Source: Xanthomonas sp.
Lineage (GTDB): Bacteria; Pseudomonadota; Gammaproteobacteria; Xanthomonadales; Xanthomonadaceae
Assembly (NCBI GenBank): GCA_018262705.1
Contig: JADFDQ010000012.1
Location: forward strand, 1 to 64,000
Reading direction: 5' to 3'
DNA length: 64,000 nt
The notes below the pieces were generated by a model. That model saw only the letters and a list, made by a program, of their open reading frames with translations, had not been told where the DNA came from and searched no databases. The position numbers were made by a program, and so were the translations under genes. Shown piece after piece: positions 43,602 to 51,166 of this stretch. How positions within the stretch are numbered: position 1 is the stretch's first letter; every line of letters begins with the position of its first letter.

Positions 43602-44852
43602 TCAGCCCGGCTTGCCGTCGGCGCGCGGGCGCAGGTAGATCGACAGCGAGCGCAGCGCCCACGGCAGGAAGGCGATCAGCCAGCCGGTGGCCGCCACCAC
43701 CTGCCAGAGGTAGTGGTCGGGCAGCGCTTCGGCGACGACCCGGGTCAGCGCAACCAATTGCAGCAGGGCGAAGGCAAACCAGCCGACCGGCGGCATGTCG
43801 ATAGGCCGTCCGGAGTGGCCTTGGGTGACGCGGGTGACCATCGCCACCAGCAGGCTGCCGAAGAAGCCGATGTAGATCGCGTGCTGCGGCCCGCGCCCAA
43901 GAATCAGATCGCCGGTGGCGGCGAGCACCGCGCTTTGCACGGAGAACAGGGCAAAACCAATCGGCAGCCAGACGAAGCCGGCGAACAGCACCCACAAAAT
44001 GCCCGGCGACTTGCCGCGCGGCCACCAGCGCCACAGCACATAGGCGCTGCCCAGCGCCATCGCCGTATCGACCGGCCAGGTCCAGGCGTTGGCGTGGACC
44101 AGTTCCAGCACCAGATGGGTGAGCAGCAGCGCCCAGAGAGCGGACACCAGCGTCAGCGGACGCCACGGCCGGTAGCCGGCGACCACGTTGCTGGCGAAGA
44201 ATGGAAACATGCGATGGGCAACGGTCGAATAGATCGGCAGCAGCACCGCGAAGGTGCCGAGCTTGATCGACGCGAACACCGACCACGCGCCTGCGCCGTG
44301 TAGAAATGCGGCCATCAGCAGCAGTCCGACGAGGCCGAAGCTCAGCGCGGCAAAGCACGACCACGCGTGCCAGGTCGGGCCTTTGCCGGCGCGGCGTTCG
44401 GCCAGCAGCAGGCGCAACAGATGGATCAGCCCGTAGCTCCAGCCGAGGATCGACAGCACCACGCCGAGGTGTACGAAATGGCCAATGCCGGTCAGCATGC
44501 CGGCGATCACGAACACCTGTCCGCCGAGCAGGCCGAGGCCAACCGGCAGGTAGTGCACGCGCTTGAGGTCGGGCAAACCCATCCAGCGCGGGAACGTGGT
44601 CAGCAGGAAGCCGAACATGAACGGCGGAAACAGCTGGTACTGCATGACGAAGGCATGCACGAAGCCGCCGTAGGGCGTTCCGGTCGGAAGGTGGAGGAGG
44701 TGCCAGCGCGCGTCGATCAGCCACAGCAACCACCAGCTCATCGCCAGCAGCACGTTGAGCGCGCCGACGAAGAACAAGATGCGGTGTGGCTTGACCGCCA
44801 GCAGTGCGAGCGAAAAACCGTCCCCGGGCGTGGGGTGGGCAGAGGTAGTCAT
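43602..44852 (-). CDS. nnrS: NnrS family protein
   Basis: NnrS is a haem- and copper-containing membrane protein linked to nitric-oxide stress in denitrifiers and other anaerobes. The 416-residue product has about twelve helices. It carries the family N-terminus (ALLAVKPHRILFFVGALNVL), PYGGFVHAFVMQYQLFPPFM, FPFFASNVVAGYRPWRP, and the C-terminal ALFVRVTQG-like AMVTRVTQGHSGRP. It starts at ATG 44852; a GTG nine bases upstream is possible. An FNR-like site (44890-44903) lies about 40 bp upstream. Confidence 0.92.
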   Translation of the reverse strand: MTTSAHPTPGDGFSLALLAVKPHRILFFVGALNVLLAMSWWLLWLIDARWHLLHLPTGTPYGGFVHAFVMQYQLFPPFMFGFLLTTFPRWMGLPDLKRVHYLPVGLGLLGGQVFVIAGMLTGIGHFVHLGVVLSILGWSYGLIHLLRLLLAERRAGKGPTWHAWSCFAALSFGLVGLLLMAAFLHGAGAWSVFASIKLGTFAVLLPIYSTVAHRMFPFFASNVVAGYRPWRPLTLVSALWALLLTHLVLELVHANAWTWPVDTAMALGSAYVLWRWWPRGKSPGILWVLFAGFVWLPIGFALFSVQSAVLAATGDLILGRGPQHAIYIGFFGSLLVAMVTRVTQGHSGRPIDMPPVGWFAFALLQLVALTRVVAEALPDHYLWQVVAATGWLIAFLPWALRSLSIYLRPRADGKPG

Positions 44853-44889
44853 GAGGCGCACAGTCTCGCGCAGGGCCGTGAATGCGGCA

Positions 44890-44903
44890 TTGATTCAGGT
44901 CAC
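44890..44903 (-). promoter_or_regulatory. FNR-like site upstream of nnrS
   Basis: TTGAT-TCAG-GTCAC matches the FNR/Anr consensus TTGAT-N4-ATCAA in 8 of 10 positions. Its centre is 44.5 bp before the nnrS ATG. A -41.5 placement would put the transcript start three bases before the ATG, with a poor -10 (GAGACT). Confidence 0.5.
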
Positions 44904-44915
44904 TCGGGCAGGTTC

Positions 44916-44943
44916 ATTCGCGCAGGATCATTCGCGCAGGATC
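44916..44943. repeat. 14-bp tandem duplication at the 3' end of the second fnr-type gene
   Basis: ATTCGCGCAGGATC occurs twice back to back (44916-44929 and 44930-44943). The upstream copy in the gene's sense encodes the C-terminal ILRE, and the stop codon falls at the junction. Confidence 0.85.
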
Positions 44944-45680
44944 GGCGCGGCCAGCGTCTCCAGACGGGTGTGGTCGATCAATTCCACTTCCCGACGATCC
45001 ACGGCCAGCAGGCCATCGTTTTGCATGCGCCGCAGCACCCGGCTGACCGTTTCCGGTGCCAGCCGCAGGTAGTTGGCGATGTCGGTGCGGGCCATGGTCA
45101 GCGCGAAACGCGATGCGGAAAAGCCGCGTGCCGCCAGCCGGCGCGACATGCCGACGAGGAAGGCGGCCACGCGCTGTTCGGCCGACCAGTCGCCGGCGAG
45201 CAGGGTGGCGCGGCCGATGTCGCGGCTGAGCAGGCGGAACAGTTCGGTCTGGATGCCCGGAACCTTGGTGGCCAATACCGAGATTTTCGGAAACGAAAAG
45301 CGGCACAGCATGACGGTATCGAGCGCGATCGCGTCGCAGGGATAGCGGTGGCCGTCGATCGCGCTGAGGCCGACGACTTCGCCGGGAAAGTAGAAACCGA
45401 GCACGTGCTCGCGGCCGTCACGGTCGATCACCCGGGTCTTGACCGAACCGGCGCGCACCGCCGCGATCGCTTCGAACGGCTCGCCCTCGCGGAAGATGAA
45501 ATCGCCGGCATGGAACGGGCCGATGTGTTCCACCAGCACGTGCAGCTCGCGCAGCGCGGATTTGCCCATGCCGCGCGACAGGCAGGCGTGGGAGAACGCA
45601 CAGGTGGAGCAGAACGTCAGCGCGTCGCCGTCGTCGGCCATCACCTGCGGACTGAGCCGCGGAAACGGCAGATCGCTCAT
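44928..45680 (-). CDS. FNR/Anr-type oxygen-sensing regulator (copy 2)
   Basis: This is a second CRP/FNR-family protein, 250 residues, again with four candidate cluster ligands: C24, C27 and C33 (FCSTCAFSHAC) and C126 (VMLCRFSF); an extra Cys is at 115. The sensory barrel has GFYFPGEVVGLSAID. The recognition region LRLAPETVSRVLRRM keeps E-x-x-S-R, so it should bind TTGAT-type sites. It lies between nnrS and hemN, the standard setting for Anr. Its C-terminus ends within a 14-bp tandem duplication. The start MSDLPFPRL is at ATG 45680; upstream in-frame starts exist. Confidence 0.92.
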   Translation of the reverse strand: MSDLPFPRLSPQVMADDGDALTFCSTCAFSHACLSRGMGKSALRELHVLVEHIGPFHAGDFIFREGEPFEAIAAVRAGSVKTRVIDRDGREHVLGFYFPGEVVGLSAIDGHRYPCDAIALDTVMLCRFSFPKISVLATKVPGIQTELFRLLSRDIGRATLLAGDWSAEQRVAAFLVGMSRRLAARGFSASRFALTMARTDIANYLRLAPETVSRVLRRMQNDGLLAVDRREVELIDHTRLETLAAPILRE

Positions 45681-45729
45681 GGCGTTGTCGGATCCGGAGG
45701 GTTGCCGTCCGAATGCCATCGCCCACAAC

Positions 45730-47130
45730 TCAGATCGCGCGGGAGAAGCGCGGCCTCGTGTCGGCGGCGGGTTGTTCCAGATAGCGGTCGAAGCACATGG
45801 CAATATTACGCAATAGCAGCCGTCCGCGCGAGGTCGTAGTGATTCGTCCGGGTGCAATTTCGACCAGCTTGTCCCCGATCAGCGGCTGCAGCTGGTGCAG
45901 GCTGTCGGCAAAATAGTCCTCGAAGCGAATGTCGTAGCGACGTTCCAGCGCGGTCACCGGAATTTCGCCCTGACACATCAGCGACTGGATGAGATCGGCG
46001 CGCAGTTCGTCGTCCTCGTTCATCTTCATGCCGCGAAACACCGGCAAGCGCCCTTCGTCGATGGCGATCTCCCAGGCGGGCAGTTCGCGCGGGCTCTGGC
46101 TGAAGGTGTTGCCGATGTGGCTGATTGCCGACACGCCCAGGCCGATCAGATCGCTGTTGGCGTGGGTGGTGTAGCCCATGAAGTTGCGGTGCAGCCCGCC
46201 GCGCGCCTGTGCGGTGGCCAGATCGTCGTCGGGCAGCGCGAAGTGGTCCATGCCGATATAGACGTAGCCGGCCGCGGTCAGTTTTTCCACCGCCAGCTGC
46301 AGCAGCGCGAGCTTGGATTCGCCGTCGAGCAGGTCGACGTCCTTGATTTGCTTTTGCGCCTTGAACAGGTGCGGCATGTGCGCGTAGCTGTAGACCGCAA
46401 GCCGATCCGGGCGGATTTCGGTGACGACGTCGAGGGTGCGCGCGAAGCCTTCGAGATTCTGCTTGGGCAGGCCGTAGATCAGATCGATGTTGATCGAACG
46501 CAATCCGGCCGCGCGCGCCGCTTCGATCACCGCTCGGGTCTCTTCGACGCTCTGGATGCGGTTGACCGCTTCCTGCACGACGGGATCGAAGTCCTGCACG
46601 CCGAGGCTGGCGCGGTTGAAGCCGATCTGCGCCAGCCCGGACATCCATTCCGGATCGCAGAAGCGCGGATCGATTTCGATCGAAATGTCGCGGTCGCCGC
46701 TTTCGGCGAAGTGGAACTGGCGGCGCATCGCGTCCACCAGATCGCCGAGCTGGGTCGGCGTCAGGAAGTTTGGCGTGCCGCCGCCGAAGTGGAGCTGGAT
46801 CACGTCGCGGTCGCGGTCGAACAGCGGCGCCACCAGCGCGATCTCGCGGTGCAGCCGCGCCAGATACGCATCGCCGCGCGTCTTGTCGCGGGTGATGATG
46901 CGGTTGCAGCCGCAGTAGAAGCAGGGGCTGAAGCAGAACGGCACGTGCACGTACAGCGACAGCCGGCGCGGAATGGGTTCTTCGTTGCTGGCCCGCACGG
47001 CGTCGCGCAGCTGCAGTTCGCCGAAATCGGCGTTGAACTGCGGCGCGGTCGGATAGGAGGTGTAGCGCGGCCCGGGCCGGTTGTAGCGGCGCAGAAGGTC
47101 GGCATCGAAGGCGATGTGCTGATGGTGCAT
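45730..47130 (-). CDS. hemN: Oxygen-independent coproporphyrinogen III oxidase
   Basis: HemN is a radical-SAM enzyme that makes protoporphyrinogen IX without oxygen. The 466-residue product has the 4Fe-4S motif CFSPCFYCGC (C66, C70, C73), RPGPRYTSYPTAPQF at the N-terminus, LHFGGGTPNFL and GIGMDHFAL-like YIGMDHFALPDDDLA. Length and motifs fit true HemN and not HemW. There is no ribosome site before ATG 47130, which fits the predicted leaderless promoter. It follows the second fnr-type gene's upstream region by 49 bases on the same strand. Confidence 0.97.
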   Translation of the reverse strand: MHHQHIAFDADLLRRYNRPGPRYTSYPTAPQFNADFGELQLRDAVRASNEEPIPRRLSLYVHVPFCFSPCFYCGCNRIITRDKTRGDAYLARLHREIALVAPLFDRDRDVIQLHFGGGTPNFLTPTQLGDLVDAMRRQFHFAESGDRDISIEIDPRFCDPEWMSGLAQIGFNRASLGVQDFDPVVQEAVNRIQSVEETRAVIEAARAAGLRSINIDLIYGLPKQNLEGFARTLDVVTEIRPDRLAVYSYAHMPHLFKAQKQIKDVDLLDGESKLALLQLAVEKLTAAGYVYIGMDHFALPDDDLATAQARGGLHRNFMGYTTHANSDLIGLGVSAISHIGNTFSQSPRELPAWEIAIDEGRLPVFRGMKMNEDDELRADLIQSLMCQGEIPVTALERRYDIRFEDYFADSLHQLQPLIGDKLVEIAPGRITTTSRGRLLLRNIAMCFDRYLEQPAADTRPRFSRAI

Positions 47131-47178
47131 CGTGCCAGCATAGGCGCAGCGGCGGGAGCGAGAATTGATCCCGATCAA
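47131..47178 (-). promoter_or_regulatory. FNR-dependent hemN promoter (perfect FNR box plus -10)
   Basis: TTGATCCCGATCAA at 47165-47178 is a perfect FNR/Anr palindrome. On the minus strand TATGCT (47142-47137) is a good -10. If transcription starts at the A of ATG 47130, the box is centred exactly at -41.5, the standard class II activating position. No ribosome site lies in between. Confidence 0.88.
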
Positions 47179-47190
47179 TCCTTGGAGAAA

Positions 47191-47223
47191 CGCTGGAAAA
47201 GTCCTTCCTGGACTTTTCCAGCG
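47191..47223 (-). terminator. 14-bp perfect hairpin between tpm and hemN
   Basis: A perfect 14-bp stem (47191-47204 with 47210-47223) with a 5-base loop is followed on the minus strand by TTTCTCC. It is a plausible terminator for the tpm/parC side, insulating the hemN promoter. A second perfect stem, 10 bp, lies at 47257-47280. Confidence 0.55.
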
Positions 47224-47316
47224 ATGCCGGCTCTGGTCCGGGCTCGGCTCACGTCGGATCAAGCACGTGCGTGCTTGATCCGCGGGCGCGCCATCCGCGG
47301 CGCGCGGCAATACTGA

Positions 47317-47991
47317 TCAAATCAGCGTTGTCGTAGCGCGGCAATGGCGCAGACCATACACCGCCGTATCCAGCTGCGAGGTGCCGGCGACGTGGCCGGG
47401 ATGGTCCTGGGGAATCGGGCGGCGTTCCAGCAGATCGACCGTCCACTGCGGTTGCAGCAGCGCGCGCACTTCGGCCTCCGGCACCGAAAACGGCGGGCCC
47501 TCGCGCTCGTCCTGCGGATATTCGAGGGTGATTATCAACCCGCGGCAGCCCTGCGGCAGGCGTGAATACAGCTCGCTGGCATAGCGCGCGCGCAGCGGCG
47601 TCGGCAGGGCGATGATGGCAGCGCGGTCGAACACGCCCCGGCAGTCCGCCAGCGCCGCGGCGTCCAGGTCGAACACATTGCCGCGAATGATCTCGATTGC
47701 GCCGGCGACGTGGTGAATGCCGTAGCGACTTTCATGCACTTGCGGGTTGAGCGCGTGTTCGGCGAAGAATTGAACCACCGCGGTTTGGGTGAGTTCCACG
47801 CCCAGCACTCGGTGCCCTTGCGCGGCCAGCCAAAGCATGTCCAACGACTTGCCGGCCAGCGGCACGAACACGTTTGCGCCGGCGGGGACGCCCAGCGCGT
47901 GCCAGTGTTTTTGCAGCAGCGTGGTCGGAACGCTTTGGTGGAAACCGATTTGACCGGCGTCCCAGCGCTGTTGCCAGAATTCGGGATTCAT
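47317..47991 (-). CDS. tpm: Thiopurine S-methyltransferase
   Basis: This SAM-dependent methyltransferase acts on sulfur, selenium and tellurium compounds in bacteria. The 224-residue product has the family start MNPEFWQQRWDAGQIGFHQ, the SAM-binding FVPLAGKSLDMLWLA and GVELTQTAVVQFF, and the closing LEYPQDEREGPPFSVPEAEV. It is at full family length. It follows parC on the same strand with a 34-base gap. Confidence 0.95.
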   Translation of the reverse strand: MNPEFWQQRWDAGQIGFHQSVPTTLLQKHWHALGVPAGANVFVPLAGKSLDMLWLAAQGHRVLGVELTQTAVVQFFAEHALNPQVHESRYGIHHVAGAIEIIRGNVFDLDAAALADCRGVFDRAAIIALPTPLRARYASELYSRLPQGCRGLIITLEYPQDEREGPPFSVPEAEVRALLQPQWTVDLLERRPIPQDHPGHVAGTSQLDTAVYGLRHCRATTTLI

Positions 47992-48025
47992 GCGCGTTTC
48001 CTCCTGCGATCGGTATCGCTGGCGG

Positions 48026-50272
48026 TCATTCGACGCTCAGCGCGTCCACCTTCTGCCAGCCGCGCGGCAGCAGCCCGCCGCGACTGCCGCGTGCGCCCAG
48101 GTAGGCTTCCAGATCGCGGTAGCCCAGCGTCATCGTGCGCGCGCCGGACTGCACCAGCAATTTTCCGCCTTCGGGCACCACCGCCACCGCCACCACCTTT
48201 TCGGTGCCGCGTTTGGCCTTAGGGATTTCGATGATCTTGTTGCCCTTTCCCTTGTCGAGTTCGGGCAGGTCGGCGACTGCGAAGGCGAGCACGTGCCCCG
48301 CGCTCGTCACCGCGACAATGCGGTCGCTGTCGGAATTGGACAGCGCCGCGGGCTGCAGGGCGTGGCCGCCTTCGGACAGCGACAGCAGCGACTTGCCGGC
48401 CTTGTTGCGCCCGGTCAGGTTTTCGAAACGGGTGATGAAGCCGTAGCCGTGGCTGGAAGCGATCACCAGGCGGTTGTCATTTTCACCGCTGGTCAGCGCC
48501 TCGAATGTTGCGCCGGCCGGCAGCGTGAAGCGCCCGGTCAGCGGCTCGCCGTTGCCGCGCGCCGATGGCAAGGTGTGGACCGCCGCCGAGTAGCTGCGCC
48601 CGCTGGAATCGAGGAAGGCGACCTGCTGGTTGCTGCGCGTGCGCACGGCCGCGAGCAGGCTATCGCCCTCGCGGTACGACAAGGCGGAGGCGTCGATGTC
48701 ATGGCCCTTGGCGGCGCGCACCCAGCCCTTTTCGCTCAGCGCCACGGTCATCGGTTCGCTGGCGACCAGTTCGGTTTCGTTCAATGCCTGTGCGGTTTGC
48801 CGCGTGACCAGCGGGCTGCGTCGCGGATCGCCGTACTTCTTCGCATCGGCCAGCAGTTCGTCCTTGATCAGCTTCTTCATTTTGGACTTGCTGGCCAGCG
48901 TGGCGATCAGGCGGTCGCGCTCGGCGTCGAGCGCGTCCTGTTCGCCGCGGAGCTTCATTTCTTCCAGCCGCGCCAGTTGCTTGAGCTTGGTGTCGAGGAC
49001 GTAGTCGGCCTGGTCTTCGCTCAGGTCGAAGCGCGCGATCAGCGCGGGTTTGGGTTCGTCTTCGCTGCGGATGATGCGGATGACTTCGTCGAGATTGAGG
49101 AAGGCGATCAGCAGGCCTTCCAGCAGGTGCAGCCGGCGCTCGACCTTTTCCAGGCGATGGTTGAGTCGGCGGGTGACGGTGGTTTGGCGGAAGCTCAGCC
49201 ACTCGGACAGCAGCTGGCGCAGGTTCTTGACCTGCGGCCTGCCGTCGAGGCCGATCACGTTCATGTTGACCCGGAAACTTTTTTCCAGATCGGTGGTGGC
49301 GAATAGATGGCCCATCAGTTGTTCGGCGTCGACCCGGTTGCTGCGCGGCACCAGCACGACGCGGGTGGGATTTTCGTGGTCGGATTCGTCGCGGATGTCT
49401 TCCAGCCACGGCAGCTTCTTGGCGCGCATTTGCGCCGCGATCTGCTCGATCACCTTGCCCGGCGAGACCTGGTGCGGCAGTTCGGTGATCACGATGTTGC
49501 TGTTCTCGCGCACGAACACGGCGCGCGCGCGCCCGTTGCCAAGTCCTGTTTCGTACATCGAAAGCAGGTCGGCTGCGGGCGTGATGATTTCGGCGCCGGT
49601 CGGATAGTCGGGGCCGCGCACGTGTTCGCACAGGTCGCGCACGCTGGCGTCGGGGTCGTCGAGCAGGCGGATGCAGGCTCTGACGATTTCGTTGAGGTTG
49701 TGCGGCGGCACGTCGGTGGCCATGCCCACGGCAATGCCGGTGGTGCCGTTGAGCAGCAGATGCGGCAACCGCGCCGGCATCCAGCTCGGCTCTTCCAGCG
49801 TGCCGTCGAAATTCGGTGTCCAATCCACCGTGCCCTGGCCCAGTTCGCCCAGCAGCACGTCGGCGATGGGTGAAAGCTTGGACTCGGTATAGCGCATCGC
49901 CGCGAACGACTTCGGATCGTCGCTGGAACCGAAGTTGCCCTGGCCGTCGATCAGCGGATAGCGGTACGAAAACGGCTGCGCCATCAGCACCAGTGCTTCG
50001 TAGCAGGCGGAATCGCCGTGCGGGTGGTATTTGCCGATCACATCGCCGACGGTGCGCGCGGATTTCTTCGGCTTGGCCGAAGCCGCCAGACCCAGCTCGC
50101 TCATCGCAAAGATGATGCGGCGCTGCACCGGCTTGAGCCCGTCGCCGATGAAGGGCAGGGCGCGGTCGAGCACCACGTACATCGAGTAGTCGAGGTAGGC
50201 GCGTTCGGCGTACTCGCGCAGCGGGATCTGTTCGAATCCCTGGAAGCTTGATCGGAAGATGTCGTCGGTCAT
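48026..50272 (-). CDS. parC: DNA topoisomerase IV subunit A
   Basis: ParC is the DNA-cleaving subunit of topoisomerase IV, which unlinks daughter chromosomes. At 748 residues it matches the E. coli protein. The catalytic tyrosine is Tyr128 in [12 protein letters not shown]. The quinolone region [16 protein letters not shown] keeps Ser88 and Glu92, the wild-type, drug-sensitive residues. The C-terminal beta-pinwheel follows from about residue 500. Assignment as ParC and not GyrA rests on length, the [20 protein letters not shown] start and the absence of a GyrA box. Confidence 0.95.
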   Translation of the reverse strand: MTDDIFRSSFQGFEQIPLREYAERAYLDYSMYVVLDRALPFIGDGLKPVQRRIIFAMSELGLAASAKPKKSARTVGDVIGKYHPHGDSACYEALVLMAQPFSYRYPLIDGQGNFGSSDDPKSFAAMRYTESKLSPIADVLLGELGQGTVDWTPNFDGTLEEPSWMPARLPHLLLNGTTGIAVGMATDVPPHNLNEIVRACIRLLDDPDASVRDLCEHVRGPDYPTGAEIITPAADLLSMYETGLGNGRARAVFVRENSNIVITELPHQVSPGKVIEQIAAQMRAKKLPWLEDIRDESDHENPTRVVLVPRSNRVDAEQLMGHLFATTDLEKSFRVNMNVIGLDGRPQVKNLRQLLSEWLSFRQTTVTRRLNHRLEKVERRLHLLEGLLIAFLNLDEVIRIIRSEDEPKPALIARFDLSEDQADYVLDTKLKQLARLEEMKLRGEQDALDAERDRLIATLASKSKMKKLIKDELLADAKKYGDPRRSPLVTRQTAQALNETELVASEPMTVALSEKGWVRAAKGHDIDASALSYREGDSLLAAVRTRSNQQVAFLDSSGRSYSAAVHTLPSARGNGEPLTGRFTLPAGATFEALTSGENDNRLVIASSHGYGFITRFENLTGRNKAGKSLLSLSEGGHALQPAALSNSDSDRIVAVTSAGHVLAFAVADLPELDKGKGNKIIEIPKAKRGTEKVVAVAVVPEGGKLLVQSGARTMTLGYRDLEAYLGARGSRGGLLPRGWQKVDALSVE

Positions 50273-50306
50273 GGCTGCATTTTAGGGCGCATGTGGATTG
50301 CCGGCG

Positions 50307-50735
50307 TTAGCGGCAGGCGGCGTCTTGCGGTTCTTGCACTTGGGCAGAGGGTTTTACGCGGATGCGCGGGCGCAGCCAGTCGGCGAAGGCGGCTTCATCG
50401 AGGCTGCCTTCGGCCAGCTGCAGCATGGCGATGTACTTGTCCTCTTCGCTGGCTGTCAGTTCACCATCGTTGATCGCGATGAACACGCGATAGCAAACGT
50501 GCGCGGTGCGCTTGTTGCCATCCACGAATGGATGGTTGCGCGCCAGTCCGAATGCCAGCGCGGCGGCCAGGTCGGCCAGATCGGGCGGCGGATCGGCGTA
50601 GGCATGGCGCTGCTGCGGCCGCGCCAGCGCGGATTCGAGCATGCCTTCGTCGCGCAGGCCGCTGCTGCCGCCGTGTTCGGACAACTGGCGGTCGTGGATG
50701 GCCAGGGCCAGCGCCTTGTTGATCCAGACGATCAT
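50307..50735 (-). CDS. doc: Doc-family (Fic-fold) toxin
   Basis: This is a toxin of the death-on-curing family. Doc proteins phosphorylate EF-Tu and stop translation. The 142-residue product carries HPFVDGNKRTA (His68 to Arg76), the Fic/Doc active-site loop. The Lys in GNKR is typical of Doc-type kinases in place of the Gly of AMP-transferring Fic enzymes. The C-terminal ~20 residues look unstructured. It starts nine bases after the stop of an AbrB-type antitoxin gene. Confidence 0.88.
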   Translation of the reverse strand: MIVWINKALALAIHDRQLSEHGGSSGLRDEGMLESALARPQQRHAYADPPPDLADLAAALAFGLARNHPFVDGNKRTAHVCYRVFIAINDGELTASEEDKYIAMLQLAEGSLDEAAFADWLRPRIRVKPSAQVQEPQDAACR

Positions 50736-50744
50736 GGCGGCGGA

Positions 50745-50966
50745 CTACTGCGCCAGCTTGCGCAGGATCAGGCGATCCTCGCGCATCACTTGCTCGGCCA
50801 GCTCCATCTGGGCGGCCAGCTCCGGGTCGAAGACGGTCAGGCGCAGGCCGTCCGGCGTTTCCAGCGCGTACAGCGAATCGCCCTTGTCCACGTGCAGCTT
50901 GGCAAGCAGTTCCTTGGGCAGGATGACGCCGGCAGAGTTGCCGATGGCGGTAATCTTCAAGCGCAT
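50745..50966 (-). CDS. AbrB/MazE-type antitoxin
   Basis: This 73-residue DNA-binding antitoxin starts MRLKITAIGNSAGVILPKEL, the swapped-hairpin AbrB/SpoVT fold, followed by an acidic, helical C-terminus that should neutralise the toxin. GGAG lies six bases before ATG 50966. Order (antitoxin then toxin) and the 9-base gap are standard for type II modules. Doc toxins more often pair with Phd; the AbrB pairing is a known alternative. Confidence 0.88.
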   Translation of the reverse strand: MRLKITAIGNSAGVILPKELLAKLHVDKGDSLYALETPDGLRLTVFDPELAAQMELAEQVMREDRLILRKLAQ

Positions 50967-50982
50967 GGCGCACTCCACGGCG

Positions 50983-50996
50983 TTCGTTATTACGAA
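50983..50996 (-). promoter_or_regulatory. Palindromic operator of the AbrB/Doc module
   Basis: TTCGT-TATT-ACGAA is a perfect inverted repeat about 17-30 bp before the antitoxin ATG. On the minus strand it contains TAATAA, a possible -10. It is a good candidate binding site for self-repression by the antitoxin. Confidence 0.5.
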
Positions 50997-51166
50997 TGTT
51001 ATCACATTGATGGAATTCCAGCGACTCTCGAAGCGGCATCAATGCGTGTCAGGAAACCGCGACAAGGAGTGCATTCGGGAGCCAAGCCAAGGTGGCGGCG
51101 CTGCCCCGCAGAATGCGGTCTAGTATGGCCGTGTTGTCATTCGTGAACGCGGCAAAGAAACCTCCG

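Noticed and set aside
49900-50040. Quinolone-resistance change in ParC
   Set aside because: Ser88 and Glu92, equivalent to E. coli Ser80 and Glu84, are wild type.
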